From Verrucomicrobiales bacterium (lineage in GTDB: Bacteria > Verrucomicrobiota > Verrucomicrobiia > Verrucomicrobiales > DEV007): 64,000 nt of DNA. The position numbers were made by a program, and so were the translations under genes. This document shows, in pieces, positions 17,330 to 26,385 of the stretch. The notes beneath the pieces were generated by a model. The model did no database searches, was not told the origin of the DNA, and worked only from the letters and a program-made list of their open reading frames with translations. Where the stretch lies: the NCBI GenBank assembly GCA_028047635.1, contig JAOFXR010000011.1, positions 1 to 64,000 on the forward strand. Reading direction: 5' to 3'. Position 1 is the stretch's first letter. The number at the start of each line of letters is the position of its first letter.

Positions 17330-18790
17330 TCAGGTGCCGCAGAAAGTCGCGCAAACTACCTCCTCGGGACTGGGCGCGACCTCGTAGGGATCGAGGGCAG
17401 AATCTTCGCTAAAAGGATCGGTGAGCGCTTCTGTAAAGCGCTTGAAGGGTTCAAATTCACCTTTCTCCGCGGCTGCAATGGCCTCTTCGACTCGATGATT
17501 CCTGGGAATAATGATGGGATTGTGAGCGCGCATTCGTTCTGAGCGCTCTTTGCTTGCCCCTCCCGTAATTTTCTCCCAGGTGATTAGCCAGTCATCAAGA
17601 TCCTCAACGGAAGTCTTACCTACGCCCGCGAGAAGATCGCTTTTTGTTTCGCCTTCCGCGACACGCGTGAGGTGGCGGAAGAAGAGCGTGAAATCAATCT
17701 CTCTACGGGCAAGCAACTGAAGCGTCAGTGTGGTGAACTGTCCATCGTCGGCCTTGTCCTGTGGAATCCCCAGCTTCGCCGAAAACCCTTCGAAGTGCGC
17801 TTTTTTGAAATCGGCGAGATAGTTTTCGAGAACGGTGTCGATTTGCTCTTTCGCTGTGGCGATATCTTCGGCAATGAAAGGGGCAAGGGTTTCACCGAGG
17901 CGCTCCAGATTCCAATAGCCTATGTTGGGTTGGTTTCCCCAGGCATAGCGCCCATGGCTATCAATCGAGCTGAAGACCTTTTCAGGATGAAAAATGTCCA
18001 TAAATGCACACGGTCCAAAATCGATTGTTTCGCCACTGACGGTCATGTTGTCCGTATTCATTACGCCGTGGATGAAGCCGACCTGCAACCACTTCGCGAT
18101 CAGAGCCGCTTGGGACGAGGCCACGCTTTCAAGGAGAGCCAGGCAGGGATTGGCTGCGTTTGCGGCGTCGGGGTAGTGGCGTTCGATCACAAAGTCAGCG
18201 AGGGTCTTGATGCCATCGAGATCTGATTGGGCAAAGAAATACTGGAAGGTGCCGACTCGAATATGACTGGAGGCGACTCGCGTGAAAACACCTCCGGGGT
18301 GAAATTCCTGCCGGGGCACCCTCTCTCCAGTCGAGATCGCGGCGAGCGCGCGAGTGGTTGGTATCTTCAATCCAAACATGGCCTCACTGACGAGATACTC
18401 ACGAACCACTGATCCGAGAGTGGCGCGGCCGTCACCGCCCCGGGAAAAAGGAGTGCGTCCGGACCCTTTCAGCTGAAGGTCGCGCCTTTTACCCTCGCGG
18501 TCCTTCAGTTCGCCCAGCAGAATGGCACGTCCGTCACCAAGCTGTGGGACGAATCCCCCAAACTGGTGGCCTGCGTAGGCCTGCGCAAGCGGCTCCGCCG
18601 AATCGGGGAGCGTATTTCCTGCCAGCATCGCGACCCCTTCGGGGGAGCGAAGCCACGCGCGGTCCAGCCCCAGGTCTCGTGCAAGCGGTTCGTTGAGCCG
18701 AACCAATGACGGTGCGCTGACCGGCGTTGGCTGCTGGTTGGCAAAGAATCGTTCTGGAAGGCGCGCGTAGGAATTATCGAAGAGAATCAT
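17330..18790 (-). CDS. selO: SelO family protein adenylyltransferase (pseudokinase fold)
   Basis: 486 aa, typical length. The family (YdiU/UPF0061) transfers AMP from ATP to protein Ser/Thr/Tyr in the redox response. Diagnostic blocks are AYAGHQFGGFVPQLGDGRA, LQLKGSGRTPFSRGGDGRA, LVSEAMFGLKIPTTRALA, and the metal- and ATP-binding region GVMNTDNMTVSGETIDFGPCAF. The C-terminus ends EEVVCATFCGT: conserved cysteines but no selenocysteine codon, as in most bacteria. It stands alone and is convergent to tRNA-Asp. Assignment is from motifs seen; the activity is from family knowledge. Confidence 0.95.
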   Translation of the reverse strand: MILFDNSYARLPERFFANQQPTPVSAPSLVRLNEPLARDLGLDRAWLRSPEGVAMLAGNTLPDSAEPLAQAYAGHQFGGFVPQLGDGRAILLGELKDREGKRRDLQLKGSGRTPFSRGGDGRATLGSVVREYLVSEAMFGLKIPTTRALAAISTGERVPRQEFHPGGVFTRVASSHIRVGTFQYFFAQSDLDGIKTLADFVIERHYPDAANAANPCLALLESVASSQAALIAKWLQVGFIHGVMNTDNMTVSGETIDFGPCAFMDIFHPEKVFSSIDSHGRYAWGNQPNIGYWNLERLGETLAPFIAEDIATAKEQIDTVLENYLADFKKAHFEGFSAKLGIPQDKADDGQFTTLTLQLLARREIDFTLFFRHLTRVAEGETKSDLLAGVGKTSVEDLDDWLITWEKITGGASKERSERMRAHNPIIIPRNHRVEEAIAAAEKGEFEPFKRFTEALTDPFSEDSALDPYEVAPSPEEVVCATFCGT

Positions 18791-18866
18791 TTGAGTGCGG
18801 AGGAAACGATGTTCGCAATGGTGTCTGTTACGTTACCGAAACGCGACCTTTGCGGTATTCTTTTAT

Positions 18867-18882
18867 GAGACGGAGAAGTCTC
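18867..18882. repeat. Small hairpin in the 279-base selO-19070 gap
   Basis: GAGAC-GGAGAA-GTCTC. Read on the minus strand the loop contains TCTCC, similar to the TCC-loop repeats at 12.5 and 37.5 kb. A second inverted repeat, GACTCC...GGAGTC, lies near 18990-19013. I see no gene in this gap. Confidence 0.35.
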
Positions 18883-19069
18883 GCTTCTCTTACGACGTTA
18901 GAACGCTGTTTTCGATTCAGCTGTCACTGGTTCTCCTCCGCGTGAAATGCCTGTGTGGATATCCGGTATTGGCAGGCCACCTGCTGAAGTAGACTCCTGT
19001 TCAAAGGGGAGTCACAAGGGGCGAATAGAGTTGATTCGCTGAGCGATAAACCGTTTCATCCTATTACGT

Positions 19070-19387
19070 ATGAGCAATCAGGAGCCTGAGAAAACCCTTC
19101 TCCATCCAGATCCGGATCCGACCGAAGGTAGTTTTCTGAAAAAGCCTAACATTCAGCTAACGGAAGCCCGCTTTGAATTTCTGATCGAAGAGACAGTGGT
19201 TTATTCAAAGGCGCTGATGTCGGAAGTAAGTGATGATAATCTAGTCCAACTCGCTGAAGCTTTATCCGGTCTGAAAGTTGATGTGGATTCAGGCGGGCTG
19301 AGTGATGTCAGGATAAAGACGCGGTTTTCAAATTGGCAGAAACTACGTAATATCGAAGCGGTTCAGGCCTTGCTGAGGAGCGACTAG
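19070..19387 (+). CDS. Hypothetical small protein
   Basis: 105 aa, acidic N-terminus with Asp-Pro repeats (LLHPDPDPTEGSF), then a predicted helical region (LTEARFEFLIEETVVYSKALM). No signal peptide, membrane segment or known motif. Starts at ATG 19070 without an evident Shine-Dalgarno. Codon use looks like that of neighbours and the frame is uninterrupted for its whole length, but the gene is short, so it could be spurious. It is 39 bases upstream of the ceramidase-like gene on the same strand. Confidence 0.5.
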   Translation: MSNQEPEKTLLHPDPDPTEGSFLKKPNIQLTEARFEFLIEETVVYSKALMSEVSDDNLVQLAEALSGLKVDVDSGGLSDVRIKTRFSNWQKLRNIEAVQALLRSD

Positions 19388-19426
19388 CGAGTCACTTGCC
19401 CGGCTTGTTGCTTTGAAGTTTAGAAT

Positions 19427-20800
19427 ATGAGATCGAAGAAACATTTTGGTAAGCTGGGACGATGGGCCGCGAGACTTTCCGCGGGAACCGCAGTTATGTC
19501 GGTCGTATTTGTTTCTGCCGTGTTTCGTCCTGTTGACCGGTCTGATTGGGCAAAAAGTGATTCCTTGATGAGTGCGCGAGAAATAGTGGCAGTGGTTCCG
19601 AGCGAGTTAGCAAAAGCGGATGAATCGAATCTTGAAGCGGGATGGGCTTCGGCTCCGCTTACGGTCAAGGTTGGCGAACCGCTCGCAGGATATGGGGCGA
19701 GGCGTGGTGACTCTTCAACCGGCAAAGGAGAGGTGTTGTGGGCACGTGCGTTGTGCCTTCGTTCGGGTTCGAGCGAAGTGGTATTGGTGACGGCAGACAT
19801 TTTACTCGTTCACGCGGGAGTTTCAGCGGCAGTGGAAAAAGTTTGTTCGGCTCAGGGCATATCGCCTGAGTCTCTCTATTTCACGGCGACGCACACGCAT
19901 TGTGGTCCGGGAGGGTGGGGGCCTAATATCATCGAAGAATCGGTTTGTGGAGAGTTCGACCCCACGAGTGTGGAGCGGATCGCGAGAGATCTCAGCGGCG
20001 TGATTCTTGAAGCCAGAAAACGGGCCTCGCCGGCGGAGTGGTCGTGGATTCGGACTGAGGCACCGGAATTTCTGCGCAATCGAACGGTTGACGGGGGAAC
20101 GATCGACCCGGTGCTCGAGGCAATTGCGGTTCGGCAAAAAGAAGATGGGCAGATCGGCTTGTTCGCTTTTTTCGGTGCTCACGCGACGTGCCTTGGAGCA
20201 GAGCAAATGGCGTATCACGCTGACTACCCCGGTGTGTTTGTTAGAGTAATAGAGGGCGGCGATGTGAACTTCGCCGCATTCGGAGCGGCATCCGTAGGCA
20301 GCCAGTCTCCGGTTGGGCCGGGTGAAAAAGAAGAACGAGCTACCGCGATAGGGACAGGGTTGGCTGAAAAACTGCTTTTCGAACTGGAGACTGCCGAATG
20401 GAAATCAACGATGCATTTAGGCGCTTCGCAGAAATTGATTCCGTTGCCTGAGTTTCAAGTTCGGGTTTCCAGCAATATTCGTGTGGCTGAGTGGATCGCT
20501 AATGGAATCCATCCGACTTCAGCGCCCATTCAATTCGTTCGCCTTGACCAACATCGGCTCGTTGGACTTCCGGTAGAGTTCTCGTCTCTCCTCTCCGCCC
20601 CACTCCGTGCCGAGGCCGCCACGAAGGGACTTCATCTCACTCCCACCGTATTCAATGGCGACTACATCGGCTACGTCCTTCCCCCGGAAATCTACGACAG
20701 CGGTGCCTACGAAACGCAGATGAATTTTCTGGGGCCTGAAGGGGGTGCCTGGTTTTCCGATTTGATCCGTCTCGGGATCGGGATTGATGAGGGGGAATGA
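19427..20800 (+). CDS. Neutral/alkaline ceramidase N-terminal-domain-like exported protein
   Basis: 457 aa. A positively charged start (MRSKKHFGKLGRWAARLSAG) and a hydrophobic stretch form a signal peptide or anchor (about 15-33). The family motif TATHTHCGPGG (near 151-161) supplies metal-ligand histidines, and FGAHATCLG near 245 adds another. In characterised ceramidases this domain cleaves the amide bond of ceramide, but members of the family in Planctomycetota and Verrucomicrobiota are mostly uncharacterised and may act on other amides. At 457 aa the protein lacks the usual C-terminal immunoglobulin-like domain of full-length ceramidases. Convergent with the double hydrolase gene 7 bases downstream. 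Confidence 0.78.
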   Translation: MRSKKHFGKLGRWAARLSAGTAVMSVVFVSAVFRPVDRSDWAKSDSLMSAREIVAVVPSELAKADESNLEAGWASAPLTVKVGEPLAGYGARRGDSSTGKGEVLWARALCLRSGSSEVVLVTADILLVHAGVSAAVEKVCSAQGISPESLYFTATHTHCGPGGWGPNIIEESVCGEFDPTSVERIARDLSGVILEARKRASPAEWSWIRTEAPEFLRNRTVDGGTIDPVLEAIAVRQKEDGQIGLFAFFGAHATCLGAEQMAYHADYPGVFVRVIEGGDVNFAAFGAASVGSQSPVGPGEKEERATAIGTGLAEKLLFELETAEWKSTMHLGASQKLIPLPEFQVRVSSNIRVAEWIANGIHPTSAPIQFVRLDQHRLVGLPVEFSSLLSAPLRAEAATKGLHLTPTVFNGDYIGYVLPPEIYDSGAYETQMNFLGPEGGAWFSDLIRLGIGIDEGE

Positions 20801-20807
20801 ATGGGAT

Positions 20808-23255
20808 TTACTCACCCCTGAGGTGTTTTTCTAAAAATTCAAAAGTCGTTTCGCCGTTGATAGAGTGACCTCCCTGAAAGTATTCGATTTCGGTTTGGTC
20901 GCTGAGTCCGTATTGCGAATAGAGCCAGCGCACTTTTGCGTATTCGTGGGCAACCCACTCGTCAGTGGCTACGCCGTCGTGATGTCCGCGTTCGACGAAG
21001 AAGGGGCGCGGGAAGATAAGGGCAGCCATTTCGGAGTAATCGAAAGTGTTTCCCATGTTCCAATAAGGCATTTCCCACTCGATCGATTTCATGAAGCTAT
21101 TGGGATACTCCGGATCGGCGACTTTTCGGGTCCATTGATTGAAGTCTCCCGAGCAGATCGAAAGGCAATAGTCCGGCAGTAGTGCCGGAATTCGCATCGC
21201 TGATTCACCACCGTAGCTGAGTCCGTAAAATGCGATCTTTTTCTCATCGACGGAATCGATCGTCTTCAGGAAGCGGATGACCTGTTGATGGGACGCGGTG
21301 ATGAAAGAGAACAAGCTGCCGCCGATGAGATTGGCTTTCCGGTCGAGCCATCGGTATTGGTCTTCGCCGCGGTAGAGGTTGTGGGGGGCGAAGGTGATGA
21401 AGCCTTGTTCGGCTAGTTTCGCGGTGAAGTTATTGTAGGCGGTCTTGTCAGCGTCGAGGGTGTCGCGAGGGAGGCCGTTGCGTCCGTGTTGGCAGACGAC
21501 GACGGGTCTTTTTTCGCCGGTGGGGATGCCCTTGGGGATGACGAGGAGCCCCCAGGCTTCGAATTCAGGGTAGACGTCGAGGAGGATGTCCCAAGCGGTC
21601 CATTGGTCAGTTTCGGCGACGAGGCGGGAACGTGGATTGAGGGGCAAAAGCGTTTCGTCGAATTCGCCGATGATTTCATTTTGAAATCGGGTGCGCCATT
21701 TTTCTTGTTGGTTGAAAAGGGCGAGGGGACTGAGGGTGTCGTGAGATTTGTTCGTTGACCATTTCCCTGGACGAAGGGCGGGATCGAGATCGTAGAGAAC
21801 GGTTTCGCGTCGGAGCGCTTCTGATTCGTCGAGAATCTTTTGAATGTGGTCTTCCGTTTGTTTGAAAATGCGTTCGTGACGGTGTGAAGAATCAAAGCCG
21901 CTGCGTTCGTCAAAAAGAAGCGCGAGCGGCGCGACGCGGTCGACTTCGAGGGAGAGCCCAACCGCCTGCAGGAAACCAGCGACAGAGGGGTAGTCTCCGC
22001 GGGCGCCTTTGTTGGCTTCGTTACTGAGAAAATTGGATGGCTGGCTGATTTTGCCAAGATGCCGCGCTGCCTTGCCTAGCTCGTTCGTGACGTCGGCGTA
22101 AATCGGTGTTTCGATGTTGCCTTTTTTAGACTGAAATTCGGGGAAAGTGGTGTGCTCGACGAGAAGGGGGCGGGGGAAGATCATCGCGGCGACGGCGGCA
22201 TCGCTGAACTTGGGAAGGAGCCCGAAGAGATTGTGGTCGATCGGTTCGGACCAGGCGCTCGCTCTCGATTGAAAAGCTCCGCTGACGAAGGCGTGATCAA
22301 ATGTGTCGCTGACGGCGGCGGCATAGAGCGCGGCGCGCCCTCCGCTTCCGTAACCTGCGACAGTGACTTTGGATCCGGGAAACTGACTATGAAAAGCCTC
22401 AGCGGCGGAGAGAGCGATCTGAATTTCGTATCCGATCGGGTGACGACCCATTTGAAAGGCTTGCCGGTAGATCCACTCGCGATGGGTTTGCCGGGACTTA
22501 ATAATGCGGGTGCCGTCCCCGTTTGGGCCTTCGTAGAGCTCACGATTGATGACCCCCGGAATGAGAATTCGAAAGCCAGTGAGTGCGAATCGCAGTCCAA
22601 TCTGTTGAGCAGGCGGGAGCTGCCTGGCTAGGCCGACGATGTCTTCGGGCGTGTCGGCGGCATCCGGCAGCAACACCATGAGGGGAGCGTCGTTGACCTT
22701 TTCAAAATCTCCGAGCGGAATGATGTAGAGGCCTTCTGCTCCGAACCCTTCGAGGACATCCCATCGGACTTGATGGACTTCAAATTCGACCGTTTTCGCC
22801 ACGAGCGAAGACGGGGGCTTTCCATCGAAACCTGGTGCGGAGTCGGAGAAAAATTCAAGACGAGGAGAAACCCTCTCATCGACGATTCCGAGAAGTTGGC
22901 TGAGTTGCTTTCGTTTTTCCGTCAGTTGCCTTTTGTGATCAGGGTTGCCATTGAGAGAGGTGGGATGGGTAGTGGTGCTTGTTTTTATTTCCGCCTCTAC
23001 GAAGGCATGAGCCCCTTCCATAATTCTGCCGGATAAATCCGCGGGGAGATCTTTGAGTGGGGCGGTGCCGGGAAATCGTGCCGAGTCCTGAGAGCAACCT
23101 AAAGCAGGTGCTACAGCGAGTGCTAAGGTGAGCAATGTCATGCAGGCACTCTTGCCTGCATTCAGCGATGGGTTATCAAACGCAGGTAGGAACGCCTGCC
23201 GCAGGAGTGCCTGCGTGACGGAAGAAAGTCTATGCTCTTTGCTATCGTCGCTCAT
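20808..23255 (-). CDS. Exported protein with two alpha/beta-hydrolase domains
   Basis: 815 aa from the ATG at 23255, which overlaps the upstream stop as ATGA. A hydrophobic signal region with a possible lipobox (PALGC) begins only at the internal ATG at 23141, and a hairpin repeat fills the sequence between. Two acetyl-xylan-esterase/dienelactone-hydrolase-like domains follow. The first (about 110-420) has a degenerate nucleophile elbow, AGYGSGGRA, where the usual first Gly is Tyr. The second (about 480-815) has a proper GLSYG elbow, the oxyanion-region HGRNGL and a terminal GGHSING histidine. The second is probably the active esterase. The substrate is unknown; an ester on a polysaccharide is plausible. 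Confidence 0.78.
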   Translation of the reverse strand: MSDDSKEHRLSSVTQALLRQAFLPAFDNPSLNAGKSACMTLLTLALAVAPALGCSQDSARFPGTAPLKDLPADLSGRIMEGAHAFVEAEIKTSTTTHPTSLNGNPDHKRQLTEKRKQLSQLLGIVDERVSPRLEFFSDSAPGFDGKPPSSLVAKTVEFEVHQVRWDVLEGFGAEGLYIIPLGDFEKVNDAPLMVLLPDAADTPEDIVGLARQLPPAQQIGLRFALTGFRILIPGVINRELYEGPNGDGTRIIKSRQTHREWIYRQAFQMGRHPIGYEIQIALSAAEAFHSQFPGSKVTVAGYGSGGRAALYAAAVSDTFDHAFVSGAFQSRASAWSEPIDHNLFGLLPKFSDAAVAAMIFPRPLLVEHTTFPEFQSKKGNIETPIYADVTNELGKAARHLGKISQPSNFLSNEANKGARGDYPSVAGFLQAVGLSLEVDRVAPLALLFDERSGFDSSHRHERIFKQTEDHIQKILDESEALRRETVLYDLDPALRPGKWSTNKSHDTLSPLALFNQQEKWRTRFQNEIIGEFDETLLPLNPRSRLVAETDQWTAWDILLDVYPEFEAWGLLVIPKGIPTGEKRPVVVCQHGRNGLPRDTLDADKTAYNNFTAKLAEQGFITFAPHNLYRGEDQYRWLDRKANLIGGSLFSFITASHQQVIRFLKTIDSVDEKKIAFYGLSYGGESAMRIPALLPDYCLSICSGDFNQWTRKVADPEYPNSFMKSIEWEMPYWNMGNTFDYSEMAALIFPRPFFVERGHHDGVATDEWVAHEYAKVRWLYSQYGLSDQTEIEYFQGGHSINGETTFEFLEKHLRGE
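23141..23219. repeat. Hairpin-rich repeat inside the N-terminal coding region
   Basis: A perfect 8-base stem TGCAGGCA / TGCCTGCA with a CTCT loop at 23141-23160 is followed by GCAGG-AGTG-CCTGC (23201-23214) and a partial CGCAGG...CCTGCC pair. GCAGGCAnnnTGCCTGC elements are usually intergenic. Here the element lies in frame between two possible start codons of the double-hydrolase gene. Confidence 0.65.
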
Positions 23256-24778
23256 TTTGGTTTCGCGGGAGTTGTCGTCGCATCGTCCTTGTCTTTCTTA
23301 CCCAGATCAAGCTGGCTGATTTCGGTGCTGACATCGCCAGTTGCTCTGATCACGAGAACGATTCCGGGATCCGGCGCATCTTCGGGCGAATGACGAGTGA
23401 TGGTGTAGATGTCTGCCAGTTTGATCGTGAGGCCGTCGAGCGAGACATTGATTCCTTCAGGAAGCTTGGCTGACTGAATCGCTTGCTGGACTTCTTCATC
23501 GAGCTTTTCTTTGTAGTCGTTAAGATCGATGCGGAGCTGGCTCTCGATTCCTTTCACGAGCAGTTCCTCTACGAGCCATGCCGCGGTCGAGGTGAGTTGA
23601 TCGCGAGTTTCGACGGTGAGTTCAACATCTGAAAAACCGAGCGTTTGTTTCTCGTAGTCGATGATAGGGCGTGCCTTCATCCAGATTTCTCCGGAAACGC
23701 CCCTGCTGAGCGGTGTTTTCCCGGTTTTGATATTAATCTTCAGGTTCACCAATCCATTTTGACCAACCTGTGCCTCGATCCCTGAAATGGTGATCTTCGT
23801 TCCAAGTCCGGTCTTGATCTCGATGTCTTCGGTTTTGAGAACCTTGTTGAGTTCTTTCATGCTCACGATCAAAGGGACTCTGAGATCGGTGCGGGTGCCG
23901 GGTTCTAGCGGTTGCAGATTGGGAAGTGGAATAGGCGCTGGAGCGGCAGGTTCCCGGTTTGTCAGAAAGGTTTCGGCCTGGATCGCCACGGAAACGCCGA
24001 GAATTTCGGGATTGGAATAATCGATCGGGCTGAGGAAAACAACTCGAGGATCAACGTTGAGCCATACGCTCGGTTCGTCCGAGATGAGTTCGTTGATGTA
24101 GGCTTCCAGCCACAGCTTCTCGACTTCGCCTTTGAGGTCGAATTTTTTCTTAAACGCCGGCGTCAGCTTCGCTGCTTCCTTTTGAACAAAGCCGGAAAGG
24201 CTCGAGCCGAGGAGGTCAGTAACATCAATTTTTCCGAGCCCACCGATATTGAGATTCGCTTTCGAGAGGCTGAGGTGGGGGACCAAATTCGGATTCACTT
24301 TCCAGTCGGGAGCGATTACGGGATTGAGTTTTCCACCAACGACACCGCCCAGTTCGACAGTGCTGTTCAGTGGGATCTGGATAATTTTGGCATCGATCGA
24401 TCCGCTGATGCGGGCCGCTCCTCCGATCGGAGCCCCGAAAGTAAGGCCGTCGCCCTGGTTTTGGAATTGGATTTCGCCTCGTTTCACATCCCACGCATAG
24501 GCTCCGTTTTTGATGCGCTTGTGGATGCTTTTTTGCTCGCTTCCCTGAAGGCGTTCCGGAGCCTGTGAGTTGGCGGCCTCTGAAAGCATCTTGAGCGGGA
24601 TGGCGATCTTGAGTGCAAAAATAGATTTCTCAGGACGAAGAACATCGAATTTTCCGATCGGCTCTCCCGATGGGGGCGAGACGCGGATCATTTTCGGCCC
24701 GATAAATAGGGTCGTAACGGGGATCAGGATAAGCCCTGCGACGAATAGGACTCCAAGAATTAGCAGGATTTTTTTCAT
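23252..24778 (-). CDS. DUF4403-like membrane-anchored protein
   Basis: 508 aa. An N-terminal membrane anchor (about 3-27, ILLILGVLFVAGLILIPV) is followed by a long beta-rich periplasmic region with repeated Leu/Ile-Asn/Asp strands (LNSTVELGGVVGGKLNPVI, LNIGGLGKIDVTDLLGSSL, LNINIKTGKTPLSRG). It includes helical spacers (IESQLRIDLNDYKEKLDEEVQQAI) and a Lys/Asp-rich tail. Length and the pattern of alternating strands fit DUF4403; this assignment is from resemblance only. The related lipid-binding TULIP-type fold is one possibility. It is translationally coupled to the downstream hydrolase (4-base overlap), so the two probably work at the same envelope site. Confidence 0.6.
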   Translation of the reverse strand: MKKILLILGVLFVAGLILIPVTTLFIGPKMIRVSPPSGEPIGKFDVLRPEKSIFALKIAIPLKMLSEAANSQAPERLQGSEQKSIHKRIKNGAYAWDVKRGEIQFQNQGDGLTFGAPIGGAARISGSIDAKIIQIPLNSTVELGGVVGGKLNPVIAPDWKVNPNLVPHLSLSKANLNIGGLGKIDVTDLLGSSLSGFVQKEAAKLTPAFKKKFDLKGEVEKLWLEAYINELISDEPSVWLNVDPRVVFLSPIDYSNPEILGVSVAIQAETFLTNREPAAPAPIPLPNLQPLEPGTRTDLRVPLIVSMKELNKVLKTEDIEIKTGLGTKITISGIEAQVGQNGLVNLKINIKTGKTPLSRGVSGEIWMKARPIIDYEKQTLGFSDVELTVETRDQLTSTAAWLVEELLVKGIESQLRIDLNDYKEKLDEEVQQAIQSAKLPEGINVSLDGLTIKLADIYTITRHSPEDAPDPGIVLVIRATGDVSTEISQLDLGKKDKDDATTTPAKPK

Positions 24779-24881
24779 GAGTTAGGAGGGAGGGGCAAGT
24801 TCAAAAGACAGAAATGACTGGCTTATACATGGATACTTAAACAGGGATACCTAATACCGCCGTTTATTTCAAAGAGTTCTC

Positions 24882-25676
24882 GTGAATATTTCTAGCATGA
24901 TTTCGTCAGCAGACTCGATTACCTGGGGAGCATGCGAGTTGGATAGTCCAGCTCTCAGGCGGCTCCGCTGCGGTCGTTTGCTCGTCGAACTGTGCCGTTC
25001 GCAAGATCAAATCTACCTCGCTTCGAAGACTTTGAGCAAAAAAGAGATCGATGATTTTGACGAGGATGCTCCTATCGAGTGGAATCGCTGGGCCGTTTAT
25101 ACGGGGAATGAAGCGGTGAGAATTCAGCCGGGATTACCTGATTTGCCGATTTTGTTTGAGCCTGCATCCAGTTTTCAGGTGGCTGCGGGGGTCGAGGTGC
25201 GGATTTTAGTTCGTCTTCCTTTGTCGGTCGTGGTGGAAGTGCCGGACGAGATGGACCCGCTTCTCGCGGAGTTCCCGACAGAGAAACTTTCGCATGCCTG
25301 GTTCGGCGAGAATGATCAGGAAGAACTTTGTTATTCGGTTTCGACTTGTGATAGCGCAAGTGATGAGTCGACGGTGATCGCTCCGATTCAGATTCGAAAT
25401 GATTCCAGTGAGACACTCGATGTCTCCCGCTTGTGTCTTCGTGTCGCCGGCTTGTCGATTTTTCGCAGTGAGGGAAAGCTTTGGTCGAACGAGACACTGA
25501 TAAGTTTTCAAGGCGGCATCCAGCCGAGCAAGGTAACGGTCAGAAAAGGGCCTCCCGCTGAAGCTGTGGCGGCCGATTTGATTGCTCCACCGCGAGAGAA
25601 AGAATCCGGGTCGGTGATGAGACTTACCTTCCGGTCCCTTTGTCGGGGGACTTCTGATTTTCTGGAGCGGGATTGA
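24882..25676 (+). CDS. DUF432-like protein
   Basis: 264 aa from GTG 24882, or 259 aa from the in-frame ATG at 24897. The central block VRILVRLPLSVVVEVPDEMDPLLAEFPTEKL and the later IRNDSSETLDVSRLCLRVAGL resemble the DUF432 family. Relatives are often encoded beside mechanosensitive channel genes; none is present here. There is no signal peptide or membrane segment, so it is probably cytoplasmic and beta-rich. It lies 45 bases before nadD on the same strand and might be cotranscribed. Function unknown. Confidence 0.6.
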   Translation: MNISSMISSADSITWGACELDSPALRRLRCGRLLVELCRSQDQIYLASKTLSKKEIDDFDEDAPIEWNRWAVYTGNEAVRIQPGLPDLPILFEPASSFQVAAGVEVRILVRLPLSVVVEVPDEMDPLLAEFPTEKLSHAWFGENDQEELCYSVSTCDSASDESTVIAPIQIRNDSSETLDVSRLCLRVAGLSIFRSEGKLWSNETLISFQGGIQPSKVTVRKGPPAEAVAADLIAPPREKESGSVMRLTFRSLCRGTSDFLERD

Positions 25677-25721
25677 TTTGCTCTAATTGTCATCGTTTCC
25701 TGAATGGAGTAGGCTAGCGTC

Positions 25722-26330
25722 ATGGTGGATGAATCAGAGCAGTTGAATCAAAGGCAGCGAGTTGCCATTCTCGGCGGTTCGTTTGATCCCGTCCACATGG
25801 GGCACCTCGGGATGGCGGCGACTGTGATCGAGCACACGAAGGTTGACCGGGTAATTTTCGTTCCCTGTTTTGTCTCGCCTTTCAAAAGTGGCACGGTCGC
25901 TTCTCCTGCGCAGCGAGCGGAGATGCTGGAGCTGGCGATTCGTGATTCCGGATGGGAGTGGGCAAGTGTTTCCCGATTCGAGATCGAACGCCCCGAACCG
26001 AGTTATTCATGGGAAACGGCAGAGCATTTCACCCGTGCTATGCCGGAGGCTGATTTGCATTGGATCGTGGGGACGGATCAGTGGGAACAGCTCGAGCGAT
26101 GGGCGGAACCGGAAAAGCTGCGATCACTCCTGAAATTTATTGTTCTGACACGCGGAGACGCGGAAGTGCATCCCCGGAGTGGATGGGGTCACGAGACCCT
26201 GCCATTTGAGCACGCTGCTTCTTCGACGAAGATACGGGAGCGTTTTGCAGAGCACGAGGAATGGCTCACACCAGCAGTGCGTGCCTATTGCCACGAGCAG
26301 GGCTTGTATGGCGCGGGTGAGCAGGCGTGA
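25722..26330 (+). CDS. nadD: Nicotinate-nucleotide adenylyltransferase
   Basis: 202 aa. Converts nicotinate mononucleotide and ATP to deamido-NAD in NAD biosynthesis. The nucleotidyltransferase HIGH-type motif is in GGSFDPVHMGHLG (about 15-27), substrate-binding residues in FVPCFVSPFK, the adenine-binding region in WIVGTDQWEQLERW, and the second catalytic motif in SSTKIRERF near the C-terminus. All expected motifs are intact and the length is typical. The N-terminal 11 residues (MVDESEQLNQR) are a small extension. Same strand as the DUF432 gene and convergent with secDF. Confidence 0.95.
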   Translation: MVDESEQLNQRQRVAILGGSFDPVHMGHLGMAATVIEHTKVDRVIFVPCFVSPFKSGTVASPAQRAEMLELAIRDSGWEWASVSRFEIERPEPSYSWETAEHFTRAMPEADLHWIVGTDQWEQLERWAEPEKLRSLLKFIVLTRGDAEVHPRSGWGHETLPFEHAASSTKIRERFAEHEEWLTPAVRAYCHEQGLYGAGEQA

Positions 26331-26349
26331 TTCGGGAGACCCGAATGAT

Positions 26350-26371
26350 CTGCGGCCTCGTGAGGCCGCAG
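26350..26371. repeat. Perfect 22-base palindromic hairpin between nadD and secDF
   Basis: CTGCGGCCTC-GT-GAGGCCGCAG, a 10-base stem, lies between two convergent genes. There is no T-run on either side, so it resembles a REP-like element more than a simple terminator. It is followed by GCTACC, like the hairpin at 31558, which is followed by ACTACC. Confidence 0.6.
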
Positions 26372-26385
26372 CTACCGCTGACAAT

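Noticed and set aside
17330-17345. Selenocysteine at the SelO C-terminus
   Set aside because: The sequence ends in ordinary Cys, Gly, Thr codons and a normal stop.
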